A stretch of 64,000 nt of DNA. Origin: Streptomyces sp. WAC05374. GTDB lineage: Bacteria; Actinomycetota; Actinomycetes; Streptomycetales; Streptomycetaceae. The translations under genes and the position numbers were made by a program. Under the pieces are notes generated by a model. It was not told the origin of the DNA. It saw only the letters and a program-made list of their open reading frames with translations, and did not search any database. Below, piece after piece: positions 41,870 through 51,220 of this stretch (positions are counted from its first letter, which is position 1; every line of letters begins with the position of its first letter). The stretch covers positions 620,001-684,000 of the forward strand of contig NZ_SMNQ01000001.1 of assembly GCF_004353505.1 (NCBI RefSeq), written 5' to 3'.

Positions 41870-43361
41870 CCTTGTCGACGCGGTAGTAGTCGGCGACGCA
41901 CTGGGCGGGCCAGATCCTGGTGCCGTTCGCGCTGAAGGGCTCCAGCATCCCGCTGACCGACACGGGCTTGTACGGCAGGACCTTGGCGCCCTCGGCCGCC
42001 CGCTCCCGCAGCCACCGGTCCTGGCGGTCCCACTTCTGCGCCCGTACCCGCATGTCGTGGCCGAGCTCGTACAGCGGGGCGGCGAGCCCCAGGACCGTCA
42101 CCGCGCAGACCGCGGCGGCCAGTCCCGTGACGGCGCCGGTGCGCACCCCGCGCACCCGCAGCGCCCGGCCGAGGAACGCGCCGGCGGCCACCAGGAGCAG
42201 CACGTACAGCAGGAGGTAGTCGTTCCAGGTGCGGGCGGCCGTCACCACGCGGGGGCCGAAGACCGGGTAGGTGATGACGGTGCACAGGTAGCCGGAGACG
42301 AGGAACGCCAGCGCGACGAGCCCGGTCAGCAGCAGCGGGCGGCACGGCAGCAGGACGCCCCGGCCGGGTGTAGGGGCGGCCCGCGTGGCGAGCAGGCCCA
42401 GCAGCACGCCCGCGGCGAGGGCGCCCGCGTACTGCCAGGTCGTCAGGACCGTCTCCAGGATGCGGACGTATCTCCGCAGGGAGGCGAGCAGGGTGTCGGG
42501 GGACAGCATGGAGGCGGTCTCGGCGCCGTACCGCTCGCGCCGGTTGCGCGATCCGGGTGACGTCACGAGCAGGAGCGTGCCGAGGGCGACGCCGGCCATG
42601 CCGGCCAGGGACCAGACGCGGGCGAAGGTCCTCACCCGCGCGGTGAGGAACAGGGGGGCGAGGAGGACGACGCCCGACAGCACCACCAGGGCCACCACGG
42701 ACGCCTCTTCGGACAGGGTGCCCATGAAGACGCCCGCGGTCAGGACCACCGCGAGCGCGGTGATCCGGCCGCGCCGGCCCCGGGCCCGCAGCAGCGGGAG
42801 GGCGGCCGCGCAGGCCAGCACCGGGGCCAGGGTGTGCGAGACGGACGCGGCGGGCCAGTAGAAGGTCTTGTACGTGTTCGGGGTGGCGAACAGGAACACC
42901 GCGGTGATCAGGGAGGCGACGAGCAGCGGCACCCCGCGCGGCACGCTCTGCCCGGCCCGGCGCAGCAGGTGCGCGGTCAGCGCCCACAGCAGGCCGAGCA
43001 TGAGGACGCCGCTGACGGCGGCGTACCACTGGTGCCCGGCGACGGGGAACTTCGCGTACAGCCCGACGAGCAGTCCGTTGCCGACGCGCCCGTTGTCGGT
43101 GAAGTAGAACTTGCCGATCAGGCCGGAGATGCCCTCGTCGCGCACGACGGGCAGGAAGCACCACTCGTCGGCGCTGGGCCGGACGTACCGGCCCAGGTAG
43201 GAGGCGGCGGCGAGCAGGCCGAGCGGCAGCAGCGCCAGGACCGCGGGCCACGGGACGGTGGTCCGTGACCCGTGCGGCTCGCCACCGCCCCGTTCGCGCC
43301 CGGGCCCGGGGCTGTCCCCCGGGCCGGGTGGGACGGTGACACTCGATGCGCCGACGGCCAT
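41844..43361 (-). CDS. Polytopic membrane protein, DUF6056-like / possible GT-C glycosyltransferase
   Basis: 505 residues with about 11-12 hydrophobic helices. After the first helix comes an acidic extracytoplasmic stretch, [27 protein letters not shown] and [20 protein letters not shown] follow, and a soluble C-terminal tail ends near [19 protein letters not shown]. The layout suits GT-C enzymes that use polyprenyl-phosphate sugars, and I recognise it tentatively as DUF6056. Position next to GtrB/GtrA homologues supports a role as the acceptor-specific third component. ATG at 43361 has weak AGAAG upstream. Confidence 0.6.
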   Translation of the reverse strand: MAVGASSVTVPPGPGDSPGPGRERGGGEPHGSRTTVPWPAVLALLPLGLLAAASYLGRYVRPSADEWCFLPVVRDEGISGLIGKFYFTDNGRVGNGLLVGLYAKFPVAGHQWYAAVSGVLMLGLLWALTAHLLRRAGQSVPRGVPLLVASLITAVFLFATPNTYKTFYWPAASVSHTLAPVLACAAALPLLRARGRRGRITALAVVLTAGVFMGTLSEEASVVALVVLSGVVLLAPLFLTARVRTFARVWSLAGMAGVALGTLLLVTSPGSRNRRERYGAETASMLSPDTLLASLRRYVRILETVLTTWQYAGALAAGVLLGLLATRAAPTPGRGVLLPCRPLLLTGLVALAFLVSGYLCTVITYPVFGPRVVTAARTWNDYLLLYVLLLVAAGAFLGRALRVRGVRTGAVTGLAAAVCAVTVLGLAAPLYELGHDMRVRAQKWDRQDRWLRERAAEGAKVLPYKPVSVSGMLEPFSANGTRIWPAQCVADYYRVDKVTRGTRLP

Positions 43362-43523
43362 GTCTTCTTCACTGCCTCTCGGGAAACCACTGGTACGACA
43401 CCGAAGAGGTGAAACGCGCCGGTGCCGTTGTCCGCGGGGCGCGGTGGATTTCGGCGCGCCGCGGACCGGTTTCCACTCGACCGGCTGCTCAGCGCCTCCG
43501 CAACCGGCCACCGCCCATGTGGC

Positions 43524-44252
43524 TCACGGCCGCAGCGCGGTCACCAGGCGGCACCAGGGCGCTCCGCCGGGCCGGCGGCCGAACTCCTCCAGCGGGGTGA
43601 GTTCCACGGTGAAACCGGTGCGGGTGAGTTCCGCGACCACGTCGGTGAGCCGCATGGTGCGGTAGTACATGATGAACGGCGGCCGCCACAGCAGGTTGCG
43701 CAGCCGCATGGCGGCGTCGAACGCCCACAGCTCCCAGTACGGCAGGGAGCCCACCGGGGGCGGGGCGGGCAGGGGGAAGACGAACCGGCCGCCCGGCCGC
43801 AGCGCCCGGTGCACCCCGGCGAAGAGGCGGGGCCGCTCGGCGGGCAGGAAGTGCCCGAACGCGCCGAAGCTGACGGCCAGGTCGAAGGCGGAGCGGAACG
43901 GCAGGGCGCGGGCGTCGGCGCGCACCCAGTCGGGGGCGGGCTCGCCGGGCACCGGCGGGTGGGCGGCGCGGGCCCGGGCGAGCATGCCGGCGCTGAAGTC
44001 GACGCCCGTCACGCGCTCCCGGCACAGCTCGCGCAGCACGCCCACGCCCGCTCCGGTGCCGCAGCACACGTCTAGGCCCGAGCCGAACGGTCCGAGCGGC
44101 CGCAGGGCGCCGGCCACGGCCTCCAGCACGGAGTCGGAGGTGCGGTACGGGGTGCGGTCGAACTTGGGCGCGAGCAGGTCGTAGCCGGTCCGGGTGGAGG
44201 AGAGCACCTGGGCGGCGAGCTCGCGGAAGGTGGGGCCGTCGGGGGCGAACAC
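43524..44252 (-). CDS. Class I SAM-dependent methyltransferase
   Basis: 242 residues. SAM-binding motif LDVCCGTGAGVGVL near residue 60, VTGVDFSAGMLARAR near 80, RADARALPF near 112 and HRALRPGGRFVF near 147. GTG start at 44252, nine bases after the upstream sensor-phosphatase stop, so the two may be cotranscribed. No substrate-specific domain is recognised; small-molecule methylation is likely. Confidence 0.85.
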   Translation of the reverse strand: MFAPDGPTFRELAAQVLSSTRTGYDLLAPKFDRTPYRTSDSVLEAVAGALRPLGPFGSGLDVCCGTGAGVGVLRELCRERVTGVDFSAGMLARARAAHPPVPGEPAPDWVRADARALPFRSAFDLAVSFGAFGHFLPAERPRLFAGVHRALRPGGRFVFPLPAPPPVGSLPYWELWAFDAAMRLRNLLWRPPFIMYYRTMRLTDVVAELTRTGFTVELTPLEEFGRRPGGAPWCRLVTALRP

Positions 44253-44261
44253 GGGCGCTCC

Positions 44262-47003
44262 TCAGATGAGACCGGCGTTGAAGACGTCGAGCGGCAGGGT
44301 GCCACTGCCGTCCCCCGATGCCGGGCCGGCGCCGGGGAGGGGGAGTTCGGCCCAGATCACCTTGCCCTGGGCGGTGTACCGGGTGCCCCAGCGTTCGGCG
44401 AGCTGGGCGACGAGGAACAGGCCGCGGCCGCCCTCGTCGGTGGTGGCGGCGTACCGCAGGTGGGGCGAGGTGCTGTTGTGGTCGGCGACCTCGCAGGTGA
44501 GGCCGCGGTCGTGGATCAGGCGTACGCGGACGGGCGCGGCGCCGTAGCGGATGGCGTTGGTGATGAGTTCACTGAGGATCAGCTCGGCGGCGAAGGTCAG
44601 GTCCTCCAGGCCCCACTCGGTGAGCTTGCGGACGGCGGCGGAGCGGATGCCGCCGACGGCGCCGGGGTGGAAGGGCACGTCCCAGTCGGCGACGCGGTCG
44701 CCGCCGAGGGCGCGCGTACGGGCGACGAGCAGGGCCACGTCGTCCTTGGGGTGGGCCGGCAGCAGTTCCTCGAGCACGAGCCGGCAGCGCTCCTCGGGGG
44801 TGGCGGCGGGCCGGCCGAGGGCCCCGCGGAGCAGTTCGATGCCGACGTCGATGTCGCGGGTGCGGTCCTCGATCAGGCCGTCGGTGTAGAAGACGATCTG
44901 GCTGTCCTCGGCGAGGTCCAGTTCGGCGGTCTCGAAGGGTATGCCGCCCAGGCCGAGCGGGGGTCCGGCCGGGAGGTCGGGGAACTCGACATCGCCGCCG
45001 GGGTGGACCAGCGCGGGCAGCGGGTGCCCGGCGCGGGCCATGGAGCAGCGCCGGGAGACGGGGTCGTACACGGCGTACAGGCAGGTCGCGCCGGTCATTC
45101 CGGCGCCCCCCCCCGAGTCGTCCTCGTCCTGGTCGATGCGGCCGACGAGGTCGTCGAGGCGGCCGAGGAGCTCGTCGGGGGGCAGGTCGAGGGTGGAGAA
45201 GTTGTGCACGGCGGTGCGCAGCCGGCCCATGGTGGCGGCCGCGTGCAGGCCGTGTCCGACGACGTCGCCGACGACGAGGGCGACGCGGCTGCCGGGCAGG
45301 GGGATGACGTCGAACCAGTCGCCGCCGACGCCCGACTGGGCGGGCAGGTAGCGGTGGGCCACCTCCAGGGCGCTCTGCTCGGGCAGGGCGCGGGGCAGCA
45401 GGCTGCGCTGGAGGGTGACGGCCATGGCGTGCTCGCGGGTGTAGCGGCGGGCGTTGTCGATGCTGACGGCGGCGCGGGCGACGAGCTCCTCGGCGAGCGC
45501 GAGGTCCTCGTCCTCGAAGGGTTCGGGCTTCTCGGAGCGCCAGAAGTTGGCGACGCCGAGGACGACGCCGCGGGCCTTGAGGGGGACGGCGATGAGCGAG
45601 TGGATGCCGTACTCGACGATCCGGGCGGCCCGCTCGGGGTCCTGGGCCTGCCAGCCGGGGGCCTGGGACAGGTCGGGCACCAGTTCGGCCCGGCCGCTGC
45701 CGAAGCCGCGTGCCTGGGGCGTGGAGGGGACGAAGCCGATCATCTTGCCGCGCGGGTAGAGGGGGTGGTCGTCGCGGATTCCGGCGACGGCGGTGCGGCG
45801 CATGTCGGCGGCGGTGCCGCTGGGCTCCTCGCCGCGCAGGACGGGGTCGGCCAGGTCGACGGTGACGAAGTCGGCGAAGCGCTGGACGGTGACCTGGGCG
45901 AGTTCCTCGGCGGTGCGGACGACGTCGAGGGTGGTGCCTATCCCGACTCCGGCGTCGTACAGCAGGTTGAGCCGCCTGCGGGCGCCCTCGACCCGGCCGG
46001 TCAGGGCGCGCAGCTCGGTGGTGTCGCGGATGGTGGCGACGGTCCCGGCGGGGCCGCCGTGGCGGTCGGTGTGGCGCTGGTTGACGGCGAGCAGCCGGTC
46101 GGCCGCGGGGACGACCTCGTCGGTGGCGACGCGGCCGGAGCACAGCAGCTCGGCCATGCCGGGGTCGAGGCCCGGCAGGTCCTTGATGCCGCGGCCCTCG
46201 GCGTCGGGCGGGAGCCGCAGCAGCCGTTCGGCCTCGTCGTTGGCGAGCAGGAGCCGGCCGTCGCCCCCGACGATGACGACGCCCTCGCGCACGGCGTGGA
46301 GGACGGCGTCGTGGTGCTCGTAGACCCGGGTCATCTCGGCGGGGCCGAGCCCGTGGGTCTGGCGGCGCAGACGCCGGGCCACCAGGGCCGTTCCGGCGGT
46401 GGTCACGGCGAGGCCGGCGGCGGCGAGGCCGAGGATGACGGGGAGCTGCCGGTTGACGACGCCGGCCACGTTGCGGACCTCCAGGCCGGCGGAGACGAGG
46501 CCGATGACCTTCCCGTCGGAGCCGTTGACGGGGACGACGGCCTGGACCTCCTCGCCGAGGGGCCCGTCGACGCTCTCGGTGTGGACCTCGCCGGCCAGGG
46601 ACGGTTCGATGGTGCCGACGAACCGGCCGCCGATCCGTTCCGGCTGGGGGTGGGTGTAGCGGATGCCCTTGGTGTCCATCACCACGATGAAGTCGACCCC
46701 GGCGGCCTCGCGGGCCTCCTCGGTGAGGGGCTGGAGGACGCTCGTCGGGTCGGGGTGCGTGGTGAGGACCTGTTCGAGGCCCGGGGAGTGCGCGAAGGTC
46801 TCGGCGACGGCGATGGAGCGGTTGCGGGCCTCGCGGTCGCTGTCGCTGCGCGACTGCAGGAGCAGTGCCAGGACCGCTCCGAGCACCAGCAGCAGGACGA
46901 GCGCCACCTGCAGGACGAAGACCTGTCCTGCGACGCTCCGTGGGAGCCTCTTGGCCAGTGACCGAACCGAGGCACCACGGAATCGGCCGAAAAAGTGGAC
47001 CAC
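44262..47003 (-). CDS. Membrane sensor-PAS-GAF-SpoIIE phosphatase-HATPase
   Basis: 913-residue signalling protein. TM1 (about 27-50) and TM2 (about 187-208) flank an extracytoplasmic domain resembling the CitA/DcuS PDC sensor: RYTHPQPERIGGRFVG near 115 and GSDGKVIGLVSAGLE near 161. Inside follow PAS (about 220-335), GAF (about 350-515), SpoIIE/PP2C (about 525-745, GVGGDWFDVIPLPG) and HATPase (about 770-890, ELITNAIRYG, DEGGRGLFLV). It couples an outside signal, perhaps a carboxylate, to partner-switching. The C-terminal half is paralogous to the protein encoded at 32887-35304. GTG at 47003 follows AAAGGGGAG. Confidence 0.87.
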   Translation of the reverse strand: MVHFFGRFRGASVRSLAKRLPRSVAGQVFVLQVALVLLLVLGAVLALLLQSRSDSDREARNRSIAVAETFAHSPGLEQVLTTHPDPTSVLQPLTEEAREAAGVDFIVVMDTKGIRYTHPQPERIGGRFVGTIEPSLAGEVHTESVDGPLGEEVQAVVPVNGSDGKVIGLVSAGLEVRNVAGVVNRQLPVILGLAAAGLAVTTAGTALVARRLRRQTHGLGPAEMTRVYEHHDAVLHAVREGVVIVGGDGRLLLANDEAERLLRLPPDAEGRGIKDLPGLDPGMAELLCSGRVATDEVVPAADRLLAVNQRHTDRHGGPAGTVATIRDTTELRALTGRVEGARRRLNLLYDAGVGIGTTLDVVRTAEELAQVTVQRFADFVTVDLADPVLRGEEPSGTAADMRRTAVAGIRDDHPLYPRGKMIGFVPSTPQARGFGSGRAELVPDLSQAPGWQAQDPERAARIVEYGIHSLIAVPLKARGVVLGVANFWRSEKPEPFEDEDLALAEELVARAAVSIDNARRYTREHAMAVTLQRSLLPRALPEQSALEVAHRYLPAQSGVGGDWFDVIPLPGSRVALVVGDVVGHGLHAAATMGRLRTAVHNFSTLDLPPDELLGRLDDLVGRIDQDEDDSGGGAGMTGATCLYAVYDPVSRRCSMARAGHPLPALVHPGGDVEFPDLPAGPPLGLGGIPFETAELDLAEDSQIVFYTDGLIEDRTRDIDVGIELLRGALGRPAATPEERCRLVLEELLPAHPKDDVALLVARTRALGGDRVADWDVPFHPGAVGGIRSAAVRKLTEWGLEDLTFAAELILSELITNAIRYGAAPVRVRLIHDRGLTCEVADHNSTSPHLRYAATTDEGGRGLFLVAQLAERWGTRYTAQGKVIWAELPLPGAGPASGDGSGTLPLDVFNAGLI

Positions 47004-47268
47004 GCTCCCCTTTCTAACACCGCATGGGCCACGGCGACCATGAGTGACCGCCGGTCGCCGGACGACCACGGGCGGCGTCCGGGGCCCGGCGGGCGCCCGG
47101 GCGACGGAATGCATGGCTCTGTACAGGGGGCGGCCGGGGAATCCATCGTTCGCCCAACGTACGGCCATACGTCGGCCATGGGTGGCCCAACGGAGATCAA
47201 ACCCGAACACCCGACGACCGGCCGGACGTACGTTTCACGCCGTGACGACGCTTCCGTACGACGGACGA

Positions 47269-47991
47269 GTGACCCCGTCCCTGCCCGCTCCCCGTGACCG
47301 CCGCACCCTGCTGCGGGCGGCGCTCGGCTCCACCGCCGCCCTCGGTGCCGGGCTCACCCTCGGTGTCGCCCCGGCCGCCGCCGCGCCCCGTTCCCGGGCA
47401 CCGCGTCCCCGCACGCCGGCCGAGGCGCTGCGCGAGCTGCTCCACGGCAACCGGCGCTGGCACGCACGCCACCAGAGGCATCCGCACGAGGACGGGGCGG
47501 CCCGGGCGGCGGCCGTCTCGGGGCAGCACCCCTTCGCCCTGGTGCTGGGCTGCATAGACTCGCGCGTCCCGCCCGAGCTGGTCTTCGACCAGGGCCTCGG
47601 CGACCTGATGACGGTCCGTTCGGCGGGCGAGGTGCTGGACGAGGCGGTGCTCGGCAGCATCGCGTACGGCGTGATCGAGCTGGGCATCCCGCTCGTCGTG
47701 GTGCTGGGGCACCAGTCGTGCGGGGCCGTGGCCGCGGCGGTGCACGCGGACGAGACCGGCGAGCGGCCGCCCGCCCACATCGACTACATCGCCGACCGGA
47801 TACGCCCCGCCATAGACCGCGAGCAGACCGGGCCGGCGCGGATCGACGCGACGATCACGGCGAACGTACGCCGGGTACGCGGGCTGCTGGCCGCCGAGCC
47901 GGATCTCGCCGCCCGGGTGGCCACCGGCCGCCTGGCCATCGCCGGGGCGCGCTACGAGCTGGGCAGCCAGCTCGTGCGCCTGGTGGCGTAG
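47269..47991 (+). CDS. Exported beta-class carbonic anhydrase (Tat signal)
   Basis: 240-residue zinc enzyme interconverting CO2 and bicarbonate. A twin-arginine signal (DRRTLLRAALGSTAALGAGL then APAAAAP) spans about residues 8-40, predicting export folded. Zinc and active-site residues are Cys95, Asp97 and Arg99 in CIDSR, and His148 and Cys151 in GHQSCGA. RSAGEV is also conserved. GTG at 47269 is chosen as it begins just before the signal; GTG at 47242 adds nine residues. Divergent from the sensor-phosphatase, sharing a 265-bp control region. Confidence 0.88.
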   Translation: MTPSLPAPRDRRTLLRAALGSTAALGAGLTLGVAPAAAAPRSRAPRPRTPAEALRELLHGNRRWHARHQRHPHEDGAARAAAVSGQHPFALVLGCIDSRVPPELVFDQGLGDLMTVRSAGEVLDEAVLGSIAYGVIELGIPLVVVLGHQSCGAVAAAVHADETGERPPAHIDYIADRIRPAIDREQTGPARIDATITANVRRVRGLLAAEPDLAARVATGRLAIAGARYELGSQLVRLVA

Positions 47992-47997
47992 GCGCGC

Positions 47998-48624
47998 TCA
48001 GCGGACGCCGTGGGGCCGGAACTGGACGCTGATCCTCGGGCCGACCCCCTTGGCCGTCTTGGGGACGGCGTGCTCCCAGGTGCGCTGGCACGAGCCGCCC
48101 ATGACGATCAGGTCGCCGTGTCCGAGCGGCACCCGCCGGGCCGGTCCGCCCCGGCGCGGGCGCAGGGCCAGGTCGCGCGGCTCGCCGACGGACAGGATGG
48201 CGACCATCGTGTCCTGGCGCGATCCGCGTCCGATGCGGTCGCCGTGCCAGGCGACGCTGTCCCGGCCGTCCCGGTAGTAGCAGAGCCCGGCGGTGGTGAA
48301 CGGCTCGCCCAGCTCGGTGGCGTAGTGCGCCGACAGGGCGGCACGGGCCTGCTCGAGCACCGGGTGCGGCAGCCGGTCGCCGTCGCCGTAGAAGGCCAGC
48401 AGCCGGGGCACGGCGACGTCGTGGTCGTACATCGTGCGCCGCTCCGCCCGCCACGGGACGTTCACGGCGAGCTCGTCGAACAGGGCGTAGGCCCCGCTCA
48501 GCCAGTTGGGCAGCAGGTCGATCCACGCGCCGTCGCCGAGCACGGTGCGCCGCAGTCCGGACAACGGCCCGAGCCGGATGTCGTCGGTCTGGTCGAAGAG
48601 CGAGCCCTGGAGGTGCGCGGTCAT
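47998..48624 (-). CDS. AlkB-like 2-oxoglutarate/Fe(II) dioxygenase
   Basis: 208 residues. Oxidative demethylase for alkylated nucleic acid bases. Iron ligands His and Asp in WHGDRIG near residue 131 and His in RTWEHAVPK near residue 183, with the 2-oxoglutarate Arg in RISVQFRPH close to the end. YDHDVAVPRLL and SNWLSGAY-like segments lie in the nucleotide lid. ATG at 48624. Convergent with the carbonic anhydrase (six-base gap). Probably a DNA or RNA repair gene independent of its neighbours. Confidence 0.87.
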   Translation of the reverse strand: MTAHLQGSLFDQTDDIRLGPLSGLRRTVLGDGAWIDLLPNWLSGAYALFDELAVNVPWRAERRTMYDHDVAVPRLLAFYGDGDRLPHPVLEQARAALSAHYATELGEPFTTAGLCYYRDGRDSVAWHGDRIGRGSRQDTMVAILSVGEPRDLALRPRRGGPARRVPLGHGDLIVMGGSCQRTWEHAVPKTAKGVGPRISVQFRPHGVR

Positions 48625-48657
48625 GACCCCAGCGTACGAGTAAATCGAATGCATGAG

Positions 48658-49374
48658 CTATTCGATCAGTCCGTGGCCCTCCAGGGTGCCCACCCGCAGG
48701 CCCCGCCGCCGGCACTCCCCGACCAGCCCCGGCAGCGCGCCCAGCGCGGCCCGCCACGCCCCCGGGGCGCTCACCACGTCGGAGTCGTGCAGCAGCACCG
48801 TCCCGCCGCCGCGCAGCGTCCTCGTCACCTCCGCCCGCACACCCGGCGCGGTCGCCCCGGCCGTCCAGTCCCGCCCCCACGCCGACCACAGCACCGTGCG
48901 CAGCCCGGCGGAGCGGGCGGCGGCCCACCGGCCCCCGGTCAGGACGCCGTACGCGGGCCGGTACCACAGCGGCCGCCGCCCGGCCGTCTCGGCGACCAGG
49001 TCCGCCGTACGCGCCAGGTCCCGCACGTCCCGCAGCGGGTGCGGGCACCAGGGCCGGTCGTGCCGCCAGCCGTGGACGGCCAGCTCATGGCCCTCCGCCG
49101 CGATCAGCCGCCCCAGGGCCGGGTGCTGGGCCAGCCGTGCGCCCAGCACGAAGAACGTGGCCCGCACGGACAGGGCGTCCAGGGCGCGCAGGAAGTGCGG
49201 GGTGCTCACCGGATCGGGGCCGTCGTCGAAGGTGAGCGCCACGTGCGAGGGGTCGCCGCGCCCGTCGAGGCCCGGCCACAGCGCCGCCCGCGCCCCGGGC
49301 AGCCAGGTCGCGGCGGGCCCGATGTGCCAGGCCGCCACGGCGCCCAGCACGCCCGCCGCCCGTGCGGCGTTCAC
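48658..49374 (-). CDS. Polysaccharide deacetylase (NodB domain)
   Basis: 238-residue carbohydrate esterase 4. VALTFDDGPDPVS near residue 47 holds the catalytic Asp pair, HELAVHGWRHDRP near 96 gives the metal-binding His residues, and LWYRPAYGV and TVLLHDSD complete the site. A hydrophobic N-terminus (AARAAGVLGAVAAWHIG) may anchor it in the membrane. GTG start overlaps the stop of the DMT transporter gene (GTGA). It probably removes an N-acetyl group from a glycan or lipid-linked sugar outside the cell. Confidence 0.88.
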   Translation of the reverse strand: MNAARAAGVLGAVAAWHIGPAATWLPGARAALWPGLDGRGDPSHVALTFDDGPDPVSTPHFLRALDALSVRATFFVLGARLAQHPALGRLIAAEGHELAVHGWRHDRPWCPHPLRDVRDLARTADLVAETAGRRPLWYRPAYGVLTGGRWAAARSAGLRTVLWSAWGRDWTAGATAPGVRAEVTRTLRGGGTVLLHDSDVVSAPGAWRAALGALPGLVGECRRRGLRVGTLEGHGLIE

Positions 49375-50249
49375 CACCGGTCCCCCGAGCGCTCCGGGTC
49401 GTCCGTGACGAGCGGGGACCTGGCGAGCTGGACGCAGCCGGCCACCAGGACCGCGAGCGCCAGCACCTCGAACACCACTCGCCACCCCAGGTGGACCCGT
49501 TCGGCGAACAGCGTCACGCCCAGCACCACGCTCAGCAGGGCGTCCCCCAGGGTCAGCGCGGGCTGCGACGCCACCAGGGAGCCCGCCCGCAGCGTCACCT
49601 GGAGCAGCACGAAGCTCGCCAGCCCCACGCCCACGGCGGCGTACGGCTGCCACGTCGTGAACACCGCGCCGATCCCGTCCGGGACGCGGCCCAGCGCGTC
49701 CTTGAGCAGCGCGGCCGTGACCGCGAACCCGGTCGCCGTCGCCGTTCCGAGCACGGCGGCGCGCGGGGCGGGAGACAGCCGCAGCGACACCACGCCCATC
49801 ACGGCCACGAACAGCCCCGTGCCGAGCGCCGTCCACCCCCAGTCCGCGAGGGGCACCGTGGACCGGCCGCCCGACGGGTCGGCCATCGCCAGGAACACGC
49901 CCAGCCCCACCGCCATCGCGGCGAACGCCCACCGGGTCCGGGTGTCGGGACGCTGCCGGAACACGACACCGCCCACCACGAGCGTGAACATCAGCTCGGT
50001 GCTCATCACCGGCTGCACCACCGACAGCGGCCCCGTGGCCAGCGCGAGCGCCTGGAGGATGCCCGACACCGCCAGCAGCGCCGCCCCCCACACCCACACC
50101 CGCCGGTGCACCAGACCCGCCATCCACGACCCCCGCCGCGCCGAGGCCGGTTCGGTGCCGGTGGCGGCCGCGCCCTGCCGCTGGAGGACCGACGCCCCGG
50201 CGTTGCCGAGGGCGGCCAGCAGCGCCAGGCAGATCGACAGCGCCAGCAC
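49371..50249 (-). CDS. DMT-superfamily (EamA-like) transporter
   Basis: 292-residue membrane protein with about ten helices in two EamA-like halves (LALSICLALLAALGNAGASVLQRQG; ATATGFAVTAALLKDALG). GTG at 50249 lies four bases after the SDR stop. Members move small metabolites, and here a lipid or sugar intermediate acted on by the flanking SDR and deacetylase is conceivable. The C-terminus is hydrophilic. Confidence 0.82.
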   Translation of the reverse strand: MLALSICLALLAALGNAGASVLQRQGAAATGTEPASARRGSWMAGLVHRRVWVWGAALLAVSGILQALALATGPLSVVQPVMSTELMFTLVVGGVVFRQRPDTRTRWAFAAMAVGLGVFLAMADPSGGRSTVPLADWGWTALGTGLFVAVMGVVSLRLSPAPRAAVLGTATATGFAVTAALLKDALGRVPDGIGAVFTTWQPYAAVGVGLASFVLLQVTLRAGSLVASQPALTLGDALLSVVLGVTLFAERVHLGWRVVFEVLALAVLVAGCVQLARSPLVTDDPERSGDRW

Positions 50250-50253
50250 GGGC

Positions 50254-51039
50254 TCAGCCGAACTTCTTGGCCAGCGCGCGGAAGAAGCCCGGCACGGCAC
50301 CGTGCACCCGGGCCGGCATGGCCAGCCAGCCGGGCACGAACACGTCGTCCCGGCCGCGCACCACCGCGCTCCACACCACCTCGGCCACCCGCTCGGGGGG
50401 CACCGGGCGCGGATGGTCGCGGTGGTACGGGACGCCCCGCCGGGCGAAGAACGGCGTGTCCACCGCCCCCGGCAGCACGACCGTCACCCCGACACGGGTC
50501 CCGGCCAGTTCGTAGCGCAGGCTGTCCGCGAAGGCCAGCAGGCCGCCCTTGGTGGCGGCGTACACCGCCTCGTTGGCCACGCCCACCCGCCCGGCCATGG
50601 AGCCGATCATCACCAGGTGGCCCGCCCCCCGCTCGGCCATCCCCGGCAGCAGCAGCCGCACCAGGTGCACCACCGACGTGAGGTTGAGACCGATCAGCCG
50701 GTCGACGGGATCGGCGGGCATCGTCGTGAACGGCCCCGCCCAGCCGACGCCCGCGGCGGCCACCAGCGCGTCCACCCGGCCCTCCCGGGCCAGGGCCTCG
50801 GCGGCGAGCCGCTCCACCCCCGCCCGCTCCGCCAGGTCCGCCCGCAGCGCCCCACCGCCGGTCCGGCCCGCCACCGCCGCCAGCCGCTCCTCGTCCCGCC
50901 CGCCGAGCAGCAGCCGCCAGCGGCCGTCGGCGGCGAACCGGTCGGCGACCGCCTCGCCGATCCCGGAGGACGCGCCCGTGACCAGGACGACCGGCCCTGC
51001 CCTTCGAGGGTCGGCCGCGCGGCGGGGCGTAGGGGGCAT
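50254..51039 (-). CDS. Short-chain dehydrogenase/reductase
   Basis: 261 residues. VLVTGASSGIGEAVADRF near residue 18, AAAGVGWAG near residue 92 and active site IGSMAGRVGVANEAVYAATKGG near 145 (YxxxK). The C-terminal 40 residues (DDVFVPGWLAMPARVHGAVPGFF) are hydrophobic and could touch the membrane, as in SDRs acting on lipids. ATG at 51039 follows GGAGG with six-base spacing. First gene of the SDR-DMT-deacetylase operon, divergent from an MGDG-synthase-like glycosyltransferase. Confidence 0.87.
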   Translation of the reverse strand: MPPTPRRAADPRRAGPVVLVTGASSGIGEAVADRFAADGRWRLLLGGRDEERLAAVAGRTGGGALRADLAERAGVERLAAEALAREGRVDALVAAAGVGWAGPFTTMPADPVDRLIGLNLTSVVHLVRLLLPGMAERGAGHLVMIGSMAGRVGVANEAVYAATKGGLLAFADSLRYELAGTRVGVTVVLPGAVDTPFFARRGVPYHRDHPRPVPPERVAEVVWSAVVRGRDDVFVPGWLAMPARVHGAVPGFFRALAKKFG

Positions 51040-51220
51040 GGCGATCCTCCGGACTGTCGTGGAGCGTGCCCTTCCAGCCTCCCGGTTTCCCGCGGCTTCG
51101 CCTCCCGGCAGCCGCCACGACGCCCTCCGATCCACCCGAACAGTCCGATTCGGCCCCCCGTCGGGCCGCGCCCGGAGGCGGGGCGGACCACGATGGAACG
51201 GCACGGAACGGAGGGTCCCC

